A stretch of DNA of 64,000 nucleotides from contig BDDD01000124.1 of the NCBI GenBank assembly GCA_001972305.1, positions 378,775-442,774 of the forward strand. Reading direction: 5' to 3'. This document shows, in pieces, positions 1 to 10,117 of this stretch. Each line of letters opens with the position of its first letter. The stretch's first letter is position 1. Source of the DNA: Cephalotus follicularis (Eukaryota; Streptophyta; Magnoliopsida; Oxalidales; Cephalotaceae). The notes beneath the pieces were generated by a model. That model worked only from the letters and a program-made list of their open reading frames with translations, was not told where the DNA came from and did not search any database. The translations under genes were made by a program, and so were the position numbers.

Positions 1-347
1 ACATTCGAAGTCAAGGCGTCGACGTCTTTCCAAAGACGTCAATGTCATTCATCAGTTAACACGAGGACATCGATGTCCTCCTCTAGATCGATATGCATGT
101 GCATGCAGCTACGTGCGCCCTTTTGCCACAAAGATGTCGACGTTATACTACAAACGTCGACGTGTTTCCCCCAGAACAACGTCGTTTTAGCCTTTTTAAC
201 ATTCTTTTAGAATTTACTCTAAAATTCAACATTATAGAGATGGGAAAAAATCACCAAATTTGGAAAATCCATCATTTTATTAATTCCACAATTCAAAGTA
301 AAATTACATTGTGAAATTATAAAACATGAAAATCACGGGCGTTACAA
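1..347 (-). mobile_element. LTR fragment (5' end of an LTR, minus strand)
   Basis: Read on the minus strand this begins TGTAACGCCCG at 347 and runs out of the window at base 1. It abuts a gag remnant through a short purine-rich stretch, so it may be the 3' LTR of a gag-only non-autonomous element, or an unrelated LTR inserted into gag. It holds a cluster of CGTCGACG-type boxes 170-350 bp from its start, the same position as in other LTRs of this window. The 73-residue ORF at 93-314 crosses this cluster and is not a gene. Confidence 0.6.
8..175. repeat. Cluster of CGTCGACG-type palindromic boxes
   Basis: Degenerate copies of a GTCGACGT box recur every 15-45 bp, for example at 17-27, 35-45, 68-78, 126-136 and 153-163. 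Variants differ mostly by C/T or G/A, as expected from deamination of methylated CpG. Spacers are irregular and unrelated. Confidence 0.7.
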
Positions 348-362
348 AAGTCCCCAGTTCCA
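348..362 (-). other. Candidate polypurine tract next to LTR
   Basis: On the minus strand the bases just before the LTR start read GGAACTGGGGACTTT. This is purine-rich and in the right place for plus-strand priming, but it can also be read as gag codons, so the call is tentative. Confidence 0.4.
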
Positions 363-1063
363 TAGCTCTAATTCTTGATCAAAGATCCGGTCACAGACCT
401 CTCAGGAATCTCCAAATCTTCTTCACTTCATCAGCTACAAGATAAGGTGAATGTCTGGCCAGCTCCATGAACCTTGCTTGATACTCAGCCACAGTCATCT
501 CTCCCTGTCGCAACTCCAATAGCTCCATCTCTCGTCGCTCTTGTTCAATACGCGGAACATAAGTCTCCAAGAATTCCGTCTGGAATCTGTCCCAAGTGCT
601 ATCCAGTATCTGTGATTCCCATTTTGCTTTGACCATCTCCCACCAATGAGTGGCCTCACCCCATAGACGGTATACAACAAACTTAAATTTTTGAGTGTCA
701 GTACAGTCCATCGCTTCAAAGATTTTCTCCATGTCCTATAGCCATCTCTCAGCAACAGCAGCATCAAGTTCCCCCCGGAAGTTGGGTGGATTCAGCCTCA
801 TGAACCTTTCAATGTCCCTCCAGAATTGGTTACCATCTTCTCCCGGGCAATGATCTATGTTGCGGTCGAGCTTGCGCATAGTACTGGCACATCTCCTCCG
901 CATTATCCCTATTAAAGGGCATTTGTTGCTGAAAATAGTCCGTAATTCGGGCCATTGGATCTCTGTCATCTTGGGGGACATTCATTCCTTGTGGAACGTT
1001 CGCTTCCCTAGGGGCATTAGCTCCAACAGCTCTAGCCCTAGCAGGTGTTCTCCTTCGGTCCAT
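363..1063 (-). pseudogene. gag: Ty3-gypsy gag remnant (minus strand)
   Basis: This encodes the capsid part of a Ty3-gypsy Gag, the structural protein of the cytoplasmic virus-like particle. The start at 1063 begins MDRRRTPARARA, about 100 bp after the primer-binding site, a normal leader length. Downstream stretches include FWRDIERFMRLNPPNFRGE, GEATHWWEMVKAKW and EMTVAEYQARFMELARHSPY, typical of the retrotrans_gag domain. It is broken by a frameshift between about 900 and 850, a TAG at 736-738, and two in-frame TGA codons near 380-393. No zinc knuckle or pol follows before the LTR at 347. Similarity to the gag at 52953 suggests the same chromovirus group. Confidence 0.85.
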
Positions 1064-1160
1064 TGGTTCCTATAAGAAGGATGACGGTTAGTCACGACTT
1101 TTAGGAAAACAATTCATTAATTTCCAAGGAAAGTATCCTAGCTAAGCATATATGTAATAT

Positions 1161-1172
1161 GCTCTGATACCA
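1161..1172 (-). other. Primer-binding site (initiator Met tRNA type)
   Basis: The minus strand reads TGGTATCAGAGC, complementary to the 3' end of plant initiator Met tRNA, where reverse transcription starts. It lies 4 bp inside the LTR end at 1177. Confidence 0.85.
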
Positions 1173-1176
1173 CTCC

Positions 1177-1409
1177 TGTCACACCCCGTTTCGGTAAGAC
1201 AACATTAAAGCGGTAAGGCAATTAACATATAAATTTAGCTTATGTAAAATCCATAAAATTTAAACTTTTAAACAAGATATCAGTTGTGGAAGCATAAGAT
1301 TCATAAGCTAAAAAACATGTATCGTGCATCCCATACTGCACGCTACCAAATACAAGTCCGTCATTGTTAATAGCCCACAAAACAGAGCGTGGTCACAGTA
1401 CAATATTGA
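1177..1409 (-). mobile_element. 3' end of a gypsy 5' LTR (minus strand), truncated
   Basis: The minus-strand LTR ends CGGGGTGTGACA at 1177, beside the primer-binding site. Going up the plus strand it is recognisable to somewhere between about 1330 and 1410, where an Athila reading frame takes over without an LTR boundary. The remainder of this LTR is not seen beyond the Athila element, so a deletion or rearranged junction is likely. Confidence 0.65.
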
Positions 1410-2720
1410 ATCCCATCATTAACAAGTTTACAGCAGACATTTCCAAGGTTCTCCCAAAATTCGAACACTATTCGACCATCCTTTCCAGCACAAAATCAAT
1501 TCTCGAATCAACAACAATCAAGCTTGCCAAACCCAAGGGATGATACATTTAGGATGTCGTCGTTAGAAAAGAGTATGGAACTTCTTATGAGCACTGTGAT
1601 GACTAGTCAGCATAACATGGAAAAACAAATTTCACAACTAGCTTCCGCTCTCCATGAAAGAGAAAAAGGAAAAATGCCCTCACAACCTGACCCAAACCCT
1701 AGGACTGTCTTAAACCATTCCGCTCAATTCCAACAACCTGTTAATCCGCAAAATTCAGCTTCCTCCTCGGGTCCATCAAAACAAGTGTTTGCCCTAAGGA
1801 GTGGAAATGAATACCATCCAGCGGATCAAATGGAGAACGTGAGCGAGCAAATGGAGGAACCCTTGGCGCAAGAAAATTATCAAGAACCATTGGCTGACCC
1901 ATCCGTGCAACCAATACAATTGAATGCGCACGATGATTTGAGGAAGGAAGAAGAGGACGAAAAGAAGAAACAACCGTTCAAGGAGCCAAAGCATTCATTT
2001 GACCCACCAGCTCCCTTTCCAAAAAGATTGCAAAACAAGAAAGCCCCAACAATGGAGAAAATCATGGCAACATTTAAGCAAGTTCAAATCAATATCCCAT
2101 TGCTTGAAGCCATTGAACACGTGCCCTCTTACGCAAAAGTCCTTAAAGACTTATGCACGAAAAAGAGGATCGTTCAGACCCCGAAAAAGGCTTTCTTCGC
2201 AGCCAACATTAGTACATTGTTTTCGCAACCCACGATGCGAAAGTATATAGATCCTGGCTACCCGACAATCGCTTGTGTTATTGGAAACACAAAAAATGAG
2301 CATGCCCTGCTCGATTTAGGAGCAAGTGTGAACTTGTTGCCATCCTCGGTCTATGAGAAGCTTGGATTAGGAGAGTTAAGACCTACCACGATGACATTGC
2401 AATTAGCGGATAGGTCTATGAAGGTTCCACGAGGAAAAATTGAGGATGTGTTGATAAAGGTTGGAGAGTTTTTCTTTCCTGTTGACTTCGTCGTCTTAGA
2501 CACCCAGCCTGTTGCAAACTTAAATGATCAAATTCCTGTTATCCTTGGTAGAGCTTTCCTCGCTACAAGCAATGCATTAATCAATTGTCGAAATGGTCTG
2601 ATGAGATTGAGCTTTGGAAATACATCCGTGGATTTTAATGTTTTCCGATTGGGTAAGAATTCCGGTGATTTTGATGAATTGAATGCAATCCATGCCTTTC
2701 CCGATTATATTGAGACATAA
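1410..2720 (+). pseudogene. gag-pro: Athila-like gag C-terminal part and aspartic protease
   Basis: The frame is open from 1410; the first 38 codons (PSFPAQNQFSNQQQ and similar) look like the low-complexity C-terminal part of Athila Gag. A coiled segment follows (MEKQISQLASALHEREKG), then the protease with ALLDLGASVNLLPSS near nucleotide 2313, the DLGAS form of the active site. The fold continues through FFFPVDFVVLDTQ and IPVILGRAFLATSNALI. The protease would cleave Gag-Pol inside the particle. A TAA at 2718-2720 separates it from the RT in the same frame; the related copy at 59070 has a sense codon there. Confidence 0.9.
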
Positions 2721-2756
2721 TTCGACATTGACTTTGATGGAAATTTTAATCATTGC

Positions 2757-3719
2757 ATGCGGGATTTAGAGGATGGCGATGGAGGTGATTTCGTTGACAT
2801 GTTTCGTATGCAGCCATTAGAGCCAGTGGGCCCCTTATCCACATCCTTGCCTAAACCATCAATTGAGGAGCCTCCGAAACTTGAACTCAAAGAATTGCCC
2901 TCTACTCTGAAATACTCGTTTCTAGGTGCAAACCAAACTCTTCCTGTTATTATTTTATCTGATCTTACTCCCAGTCAAGAAGAGGAGGTTATTGACCTAC
3001 TCAAAGAAAACAAAGAGGCAATTGGTTGGATGATGGCTGACATCAAAGGAATTAGCCCTTCCATTTGCGAGCATCGCATTAATCTCATAGAAGGATCCAA
3101 ACCTTCTAGAGAACCTCAGCAAAGAGCAAATCCCTTGATGAAAGAAGCCATCCAAAAAGAAATCTTGAAATGGCTGGACAATGGGATCATTTACCCCATC
3201 TCGGATAGTCAATGGGTGAGTCCCGTCCACGTTGTCCCAAAGAAATCCGGAGTAACGGTAGTGCAAACCTCCACCCACGATTTACTTCCTATGAAAATCC
3301 AAACCGGATGGAGGGTGTGCATTGACTACCGAAAGTTAAATACAGCAACCTGGAAGGATCATTTTCCCCTTCCATTTATCGATCAAATGCTAGATAGGTT
3401 AGCTGGTCATGAGTATTATTGTTTTCTCGATGGGTACTCCGGATACAATCAAATTCCCATCGCGGCGCAAGATCAAGAGAAAACCACCTTCACATGCCCT
3501 TTCGGAAACTTTGCTTACCGACGCATGTCGTTTGGCCTATGCAATGCTCCCGCCACCTTCCAAAGGTGCATGATGAGTATTTTCTCTGACATGGTGGAAG
3601 ATTTTCTTGAAGTATTTATGGATGACTTTTCTGTACATGGTTCCTCCTTCTCTCAATGCCTTCATCACCCAAAATTAGTACTCGAAAGAAGTCGAGAGAA
3701 GAATTTAGTGCTTAATTGA
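2757..3719 (+). pseudogene. RT: Athila-like reverse transcriptase
   Basis: It continues the gag-pro frame after one stop. A linker (KLELKELPSTLKYSFLGAN) leads into RT: WRVCIDYRKLNTATW near 3310, YYCFLDGYSGYNQIP near 3418, MSFGLCNAPATFQRCM near 3526, and the catalytic FMDD at 3615-3626 (residues 287-290 of this segment). The two aspartates of the active site are present. This enzyme would copy the RNA genome into DNA. TGA at 3717-3719 cuts the frame, most simply explained by G-to-A change of a Trp codon. Confidence 0.93.
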
Positions 3720-4379
3720 GAAAAGTGCAACTTCATGGTGAATAAGGGGATAGTTCTTGGACATATAGTGTCAAAAGAAGGAATTCAAGTAGATGAAGCA
3801 AAAATTGAAGTCATCAAGCATTTGCCTCCACCTCGTAATGTGAAAGATATCCGAGCATTCCTCAGACATGCTGGTTTATATCGAAGGCTCATCAAGGATT
3901 TTAGCAAGGTCGCACGCCCCTTAACTTCGCTCCTTGCAAAGGATCAAGATTTTGTTTTCTCTGATGAGTGCCTTGTAGCATTTGAGCATTTAAAGAAGGA
4001 GCTCACTTCCGCTCCTATGATTCAGGCACCCATTTGGACTGAGCCTTTCGATATAATGTGCGATGCTTCCGATAGTGCCATTGGAGCTGTTCTCGGACAA
4101 AGAATGAATAAATTACCTCATGTCATATATTATGCTAGTAGGACCCTTTCTGATGCGTAATTGAATTACACGACCACTGAGAAGGAATTCTTTGCTGTGG
4201 TCTTTGCCCTCAAGAAGTTTCGATCGTATCTTATAGGATCCCATGTTATCGTGTATACTGATCATGCTGCGATTCGGCATCTCATGAGTTAAAAGGATGC
4301 AAAAGCGCGTCTTATCTGATGGGTTCTACTTCTTCAAGAGTTTGACGTTGAAATTTGAGACAAGAAAGGAACTGAGAAT
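3720..4379 (+). pseudogene. RH: Athila-like RT end and RNase H
   Basis: Same frame. It holds the RT connection (SKEGIQVDEAKIEVIKHLPP) and RNase H, with DIMCDASDSAIGAVLGQ near 4050, YTTTEKEFFAVVFALKKF near 4170 and VYTDHAAIRHLM near 4255, giving the usual acidic residues for degrading the RNA strand of the hybrid. Four in-frame stops lie at 4158 (TAA), 4290 (TAA), 4317 (TGA) and 4356 (TGA); three fit C-to-T changes in CAA or CGA codons. The domain is dead. Confidence 0.9.
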
Positions 4380-5369
4380 TTGGTAGCCGACCATTTATCC
4401 CAACTTTCCAATGCACCCGAAGTCCATGGTCTGATTAATGAGAGTTTTCCAGATGAGCACATTCTGTGCGTTGAAAAGGAACCATGGTATGCGGACATAG
4501 TTAATTATCTTGTTACGGGAAGTGTACCCTCGGAATGGTCTGCTCAAGTAAGGCATAGGTTTCTGTCGCAAGTTAAACATTTTTATTGGGATGATCCTTA
4601 TCTTTTTAAAGCATGTCCGGATTTGATTTTGCGACGATGTGTTCCTGATCATGAGCATCGCTCGGTTCTATGTTTTTATCATGATCAAGCATGTGGTGGA
4701 CATTTTGGCCCTACCAAGACAGCAGCTAAGGTTTTACAATGTGGTTTCTATTGGCCGACGATTTTTAAAGATGCATTTCAGTACCGTAAGGCTTGTGCTT
4801 CGTGTCAAGCCTTACGCCGTGTGACAAAACGAAATATGATGCCTTTGACACCGATTTTGACGGTCAAGATCTTTGATGTATGGGGTATTGATTTTATGGG
4901 TCCATTTCCCAATTCATTTGGGAACTTATACATTCTTCTAGCGGTTGATTATGTTTCGAAGTGGATTGAGGCGATTCCTTGTCGAACCAATGACAACTCC
5001 GTAGTTGTTAAATTTCTCAAGGGGCATATTTTTTCTCGTTTTGGCACCCCACGTGCCATTATCAGTGATAGAGGTACTCATTTTTGTAATCGTTCTTTTG
5101 AAGCACTGATGAAAAGATATGGGATAAGTCACAAGCTTACCACACCATATCATCCCCAAACAAGTGGGCAAGTTGAGGTATCTAATCGCCAAATCAAGCA
5201 AATTCTCGAAAAAACAGTTAACCCCAATAGAAAGGATTGGTCCACACGACTTGTGGATGCTTTATGGGCTTATCGAACCGCTTTCAAAACTGATCTTGGT
5301 CAATCTCCTTATCGTCTTGTGTATGGTAAAGCTTGTCATCTTCCGGTGGAGTTAGAACATCGAGCCTAG
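4380..5369 (+). pseudogene. INT: Athila-like integrase
   Basis: A long intact stretch of 329 codons in the same frame. The zinc-binding HHCC region is near 4680-4810 ([24 protein letters not shown]). The catalytic core has D at residue 171 (WGIDFMGP), D at 230 ([11 protein letters not shown]) and E at 266 (GQVEVSNRQ), a D-35-E spacing. It would insert the cDNA into host chromatin. It ends at TAG 5367, where family members normally read on; the C-terminal part is lost. No env-like ORF follows. Confidence 0.93.
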
Positions 5370-5632
5370 TTTTAATGAACTGAATTTTGTGTGTTTATTT
5401 GCTTGGAAAACACTCACTAGACAAAACTCATCCACTAGGACCACCTAGGGGTTTAACGGCTTATTGCATAAGCTAAATGCAATCGTGATTCCTACGAAAG
5501 TGAGTTAGGTTTTTGTTTATGATTTTTGTGTGTGCATTTAGTTTTTGTTTTTATGTTTGCAGGTGTTTTCTTGTTTTTAGCTTCCTATTTTGTTTGCTTG
5601 AGGACAAGCAAAAGTCTAAGTATGGGGGTATT
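5370..5632 (+). other. Athila 3' untranslated tail with polypurine tract
   Basis: No open frame. T-rich sequence ends in a segment with GAGGACAAGCAAAAGTCTAA followed by TATGGGGGTATT at 5621-5632, the polypurine tract just before the LTR start. The envelope-like ORF present in some Athila elements is absent. Confidence 0.8.
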
Positions 5633-5837
5633 TGTTTAGCATAAAAATGTGTTGTGTTTAATGTGTTATTAGTGATATTTTAATGCTTGGAATAGACTAC
5701 TTTGGTTGTGTTATATTGATTTTCAGGTATAAGTACTAAATGACCAAAGTGCAAGAATACTACCCAAAAGTGTGCAAATTGGAGCTTAAAGGAATAAAGA
5801 TTGAAGAATTGCCAAAATCTGTGGAAACCAGACCAAA

Positions 5838-6122
5838 AGCGTCGACGCCTTTCATTAAACATCGATGTCTTTTCTGGGTTTACAACAAAGAAGTCGGCGT
5901 CTTTTCTGAAAAATGCAACAATCTTCAAAGACCTATGAACAAGGGATCGACGTCTTTCAACATTCACATCGACGTCTTTGTGCAAAATTGAACTGTAACT
6001 TTTGAAGAAAACTCGTCGACGTCTTTACTCATAGGAGTCAACGTCTTTCACTCGTATTTCAGCAAATCGAGACTTTTACAAGAAGACATCGACGCCTTTC
6101 AAAAGAAGTCGACGTCTTCCTC
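5838..6122 (+). repeat. Cluster of GTCGACG boxes in Athila U3
   Basis: About nine degenerate copies of a GCGTCGACGCCTTT-like box, e.g. 5839-5850, 5859-5870, 5892-5902, 5948-5957, 5967-5976, 6015-6024, 6089-6098 and 6107-6116. The cluster ends about 80 bp before the TATA box, where upstream promoter elements would lie. The solo LTR at 46150 lacks this segment entirely. Confidence 0.8.
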
Positions 6123-6204
6123 TGCAGCAGAAATAGAAAGATTGGATTTTTGCCAGATTTTGTAACTAGGATTGCTTTTATTCCGTTTTTGATCAGTTTT
6201 ATAG

Positions 6205-6214
6205 TATATAAATA
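6205..6214 (+). promoter_or_regulatory. TATA box of Athila LTR
   Basis: TATATAAATA, followed 49 bp later by AACCCTAA, a telo-box-like motif common near plant transcription starts. The TATA is kept in the solo LTR near 46418 (GTATATAAACA). Confidence 0.7.
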
Positions 6215-6510
6215 AGGCATGGCCGGCCAAAACATGTATGTAGAGTAGTGAAGAGGTTGTAGAACCCTAATTTCTTTTTATCAATTTAGTTTTATTTCAC
6301 AAAGTTTAGGAGCTAAACTTTTTAAGGTTTAAGGGAAGAACAAGCCTAGATTGTTACTGTTTCAATTCCATCAATAAAAATCCTTGAATTTTTGATTTGT
6401 TCTTCAATATTTTTGCCTTCACACACACTTTGTCTGTCTGATTAAAATCCACAAACATATTGTCGGTGAAGCTTAAAGTTGGTGAATAAACGGTGCTCAA
6501 TTCAACGGAG

Positions 6511-6668
6511 TCTACTCATACGATTTGTCGCAATGAACACACTTCGTATAGACCTAGCATGTCTACTCATACGTCTTGCTGCCGCGTTTGCCGTACTTCG
6601 TATAGACCTAGCATGTCTACTCATACATCTTGTCATCACCGCCGCACTCCGTATAGACCTAGCTCTCG
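6511..6668 (+). repeat. Three-copy tandem repeat of 51-54 bp in the Athila LTR
   Basis: Units start at 6511, 6562 and 6616 with TCTACTCATAC and end with TCGTATAGACCTAGC-like sequence. The ORFs across it (repeating YRPSMSTHTS) are products of the repeat, not genes. Confidence 0.85.
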
Positions 6669-7035
6669 TTGTTTATCAAGGTATGATCGTTCAACTTCAT
6701 GGAATTGTTCAATACAATCTACGGTGAGTTTCTATACCCTAAAACCGTTTCTTTATTATATATTCTCTTTAGTTTTATTCATTGCATGCTTTATTTCTTA
6801 GTATTTTTAATTTAACGCTTTTAATTATCGAAGTCTTAATTTCTTGTTTTGTTTATTTATTTTATTTTTACTTTGCATAATTAGGAGTAGTTTTCGATAG
6901 TTTATTTCAAATTTGGTATACTTCACCTAGGTTGGATAGATTACAACTAGTTTACGTTTCCCTGTGTTCGACCCGTTACTGCATGATCCATGCACTTGCG
7001 GCTATAAATTTTAAAACATTCTTTTTACGTGAACA

Positions 7036-7919
7036 ACCAGACCGTTAAGACTTTCAGTTTCATCAAAAACGTGGATGAGCCTTGTGTCTACCGGAAACAA
7101 GATGGCCTGAACATCACGTTCTTGGTACTATACGTGAATGACATACTAATCATAGGGAATGATGTGGGTATGTTGCATCCCATTAAAGTATGGTTATCCA
7201 AGAACTTCTCCATGAAGGATTTAGGAGAGGTTTCCTATATATTGGATATAAATATCTATAGAGATAGATCTAATAGGTTGTTGGGACTTTCCCAAAGCCA
7301 GTACATCAGCAACGTGCTGAAACGGTATGGCCTTGAGAATTCCAAGCAGGGCCTTCTTCCGATTGGCCAGGGAATTCACCACTCCAAGAGGATGTCTCCA
7401 TAGATAAATGAGGAGAGGGCTCGCATGAGCAGGCGGCCATATGCTTTGGCTGTTGGCTCCATCATGTATGCCATGCTGTGTGCAAGACCTGATGTCGCCT
7501 ATACCTTGGGTATGGCTAGTTGATTTCAGTCTGATCTCGGCGAGAAACATTAGGAAGCAGTCAAGGGGGTTCTCAAATACATGAGAAGGACTTAGGATAC
7601 CTTATTGGTCTATGGAGGAGATAGTGAGATGAGATTAGAGGGATTTACATACTCTAGTTTCAACAAGATCCGGATGATCACAAATCCGTGTCAGGATATG
7701 TTTTTGTCTTGCATGGAGGTGCTGTGAGCTGGAGGAGTTCCACCATGGAAGCGAAATATGTTGCAGCCTCAGATGCCGCTAAGGAAGCTGTTTGGATGCG
7801 AAAGTTCATTGCTGAACTTGATGTGGTTCCCAACATTACACGTCTAGTTGTGGTGTACTGTGTCAACAATGGGGCTGTTACACTAGCCAAATAACCCCAG
7901 TCTCATCATCGCTCCAAGC
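7036..7919 (+). pseudogene. Ty1-copia RT-RNase H fragment (plus strand)
   Basis: A piece of Copia pol starting in RT: VDEPCVYRKQDG, then FLVLYVNDILIIGND, where the catalytic YVDD is read as YVND, and MKDLGEVSYILDINIYRD. After in-frame stops at 7402, 7522, 7552 and 7594 it continues to RNase H (SGYVFVLHGGAVSWRSS, MEAKYVAASDAAKEAVW, VYCVNNGAVTLAK). It ends near 7919 inside the SHHRSK motif. It is the target into which the Athila element inserted; its left part is missing. The sequence belongs to the same broad group as element M but is clearly diverged from it. Confidence 0.88.
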
Positions 7920-8562
7920 AATGCCTGTATACCTGCCATACCCAACCAATGCAGAACATATGTGATTGATCCAATCTTGCTCACTCACTTATCTCTGCCG
8001 TGAACCTTCCATACCCAACCAATGCCTGTATACTCCCCGTGGTTAGGAGACAAATGTGACCATTATCAAAGCATAGCATCTTATGCATATGATACAAGTG
8101 GTGGCTCATGTCTAAGGACCAGTATTGCATAGCTGCCATCAGGAATGTCTGTTTGACGTACAGTAAAATTTCCATACAGGCAATCCTTCTTGCGAGTCAA
8201 CTTTAGTGAACTCATTCACCCACATGTATTGCCCTTGTCTCCACAAAATGACTTATGAGATCAGTCACTCTCTAAACGAGCTGCCATACTACGTGCTGGT
8301 CTTATTGGATTAAGCATGCCCTGAGTACTTAATCCTACAACCAAGAAGATTTAAGAATAATGCTTACCGAGGTTCCAATTCTCACTGCTTGATCTCATCA
8401 TGAATTTGGTTCCTCCAGCTTTAATCTTAGGACATTCAAACATTAATACATTAAATGAACTCATAGACATAGTTTGAAATTTATAGATTTTATTGAACAT
8501 CATTAAAGATAAGTTTATATATTACAATATATGCCAAATTCTTGCAGGACTTATCTCTAACA
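7920..8562 (-). mobile_element. Start of the 3' LTR of Copia element M (minus), truncated
   Basis: On the minus strand the LTR starts TGTTAGAGATAAGTCC at 8562, directly after the end of pol and a polypurine tract, and carries a TATA-like ATATATAA near 8517. It extends down to about 7920, where the plus-strand Copia fragment begins. A phrase containing CCATACCCAACCAATGC occurs twice (about 7936 and 8009). No TG-CA end is seen at the lower side. Confidence 0.7.
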
Positions 8563-8574
8563 ATCTCCCAGTAG
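8563..8574 (-). other. Polypurine tract of element M
   Basis: Minus strand reads CTACTGGGAGAT immediately before the LTR start TGTTAGAG. This is the standard place and composition for a Copia polypurine tract. Confidence 0.75.
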
Positions 8575-9011
8575 TACTGAAGCCAGTCGCCATTGTGTCT
8601 CACTCCCATCCCCGAGAGATAACGCTCGAAAACTCCTCGTGGCAAAGCTTTAGTCATACGGTCTACTATGTTATCTTCCCCTGGAACTCGTTCCATTTTT
8701 ATATCCCCTTTGTATTCGTTGAAAATTCCGTAGAATATGTTTTGATCTGGCGTGTGACCTTGGTTCCTTTGCCTGAGCTATGGCTCCATTGTTATCACAG
8801 TATATAGATACCGGATCCTCAATGGTAGGAATGATGCCAAGATCCGAGATGAACTTCTTCGTCCATACACCATCTTTTGCTACTTCAGATGCCGCTATAT
8901 ATTCAGCTTCCGTGACTGAATCTGCAGTGGTTGATTCTTGGAACTCTTCCAACTCACTGCTCCACCATTTAAGGTGAATACAAACCCTGATTTTGACTTA
9001 GAGTCATCCAT
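8566..9011 (-). pseudogene. Copia RNase H and pol C-terminus (element M)
   Basis: Minus-strand RNase H with SVTEAEYIAASEVAKDGVW, VSIYCDNNGAIAQAKEP and SHARSKHILRNF, then the conserved pol tail VPGEDNIVDRMTKALPRGVF and GDWLQYYW, which runs into the polypurine tract. The two parts are in different frames (shift near 8690), and the N-terminal GFVF region is also frame-disrupted. It would remove RNA from the hybrid during cDNA synthesis; non-functional here. Confidence 0.9.
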
Positions 9012-9990
9012 TTATGTTTGAAAATTATAGTCAGTAAAACCCTGAATATTCAAACCTTGTCCTCCATATACTAGGAACAAATCCTTAGTCCTGTTAAGGT
9101 ACTTTAGGACGTCCGTGATAGCTTTCCAGTGACTCTCACCTGGATCTGACTGATATATGCATGTAACACTTACATCATAAGCAATATCACGTCTAGTGCA
9201 GAGCATCGCATACATGTTGCTTCCTATTGCTGATGCATAAGGAATATGCATCATCCTCTGCTTATCTTTAGGTGTCTTAGGAGACATCTGTTTAGAGAAG
9301 GAGATTCCATGACAGAGTGGTATGAAACCTCTCTTGGAATTCTCCATGTAAACCACTTTAGCACTTTGTCAATGTATAAAGGTTGGGATTATTCAAGCAT
9401 CCTATCCTGTCTATCTCTATAGACTTTTATTCCAAAATATAGGAAGCTCCTCCCAAGTCTTTCATGGAGAAAACTGTGGATAACTATGCATTTATGTCTG
9501 AAAGCATATCTATATCATTCCCAATGAGTAATATGTCATCGACGTACAAGACTAGAAAAGACATTGAACTCCCACTCGTCTTCTTGTATGCACAACATTC
9601 ATCTTGATTATTTATGAAATCAAACTCTTTGATTGCTGCATCGAATCGGATGTTCCATCTCATCGATGCTTGATTTAGTCCATAAATGGACTTTTGCAGC
9701 TTGCACACTTTATGGTCTTCACCACTGGATATGAAACCCTTTGTCTAGGTCATATAGATGTCTTGATCAATGTTTCCATTTAGGAAAGCAGTCTCGACAT
9801 CCATCTGCCATATCTCATAATCAGAGTGTGCAGCTATGGCAAGCAGAATCCTTATGGATTTAAGCATGGCTACAGGAGAGAATGTTTCCTCATATTCTAT
9901 TCCCTCCCTTTGATTATAGCCTTTGGCAACAAGCCTAGATTTCAAGGTCTTTACCTTCCAATCATCTCCAATTTTTTCTTTTGAAAATCC
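9012..9990 (-). pseudogene. Copia reverse transcriptase (element M)
   Basis: Minus strand, in order: MKSRLVAKGYNQREGIEYEE and MDVETAFLNGNIDQDIYM (9945-9745), KLQKSIYGLNQASMRWN and FLVLYVDDILLIGNDID (9702-9484, catalytic YVDD intact), then ENSKRGFIPLCHGISFSKQM and YASAIGSNMYAMLCTRRDIA (9356-9012). Frames change between these pieces, with stops and small indels, so the enzyme is dead although its active site is readable. Confidence 0.92.
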
Positions 9991-10117
9991 ACTTACACCC
10001 TAAGGGTTTGACTCCTTCAGGTGCATCTGTCAATTTCCAAACTTGATTGGAGTACATGGATTCCATCTCAGAATTCATGGTAATAAGCCATTTTTCAGAG
10101 TCCTTATCTGATAAGGC

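Larger units (their letters stand above)
1410..7035 (+). mobile_element. Athila-like Ty3-gypsy element, 5'-truncated
   Basis: A plus-strand copy carries part of gag, protease, reverse transcriptase, RNase H and integrase in one interrupted frame, then a short tail, a polypurine tract and a 3' LTR (5633-7035). The 5' LTR, primer site and N-terminal gag are missing. The right end ACGTGAACA joins a Copia RT fragment in mid-codon context, so the element inserted into that Copia copy; the left duplicate of the target site has been lost. A second solo LTR (46150-46581) and a derivative (58903-60625) of the same family lie elsewhere in the window. Confidence 0.9.
5633..7035 (+). mobile_element. 3' LTR of the Athila-like element
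   Basis: It runs from TGTTTAGCATAAA to ACGTGAACA, 1403 bp. The same two ends bound the solo LTR at 46150-46581 and the derivative at 58903-60625, which fixes the limits. In order it holds a palindromic-box cluster (5838-6122), a TATA box (6205-6214), a telo-box-like AACCCTAA (6263-6270) and a tandem repeat (6511-6668). Confidence 0.92.

Noticed and set aside
1161..1172. tRNA-like sequence (also at 39921 and 52769)
   Set aside because: Only the short primer-binding complement is present, next to an LTR end; there is no cloverleaf.
6479..6801. Overlapping ORFs of 82 and 102 codons
   Set aside because: Both are read from the three-copy tandem repeat inside the Athila LTR; the two frames repeat equally, and no family is recognisable.
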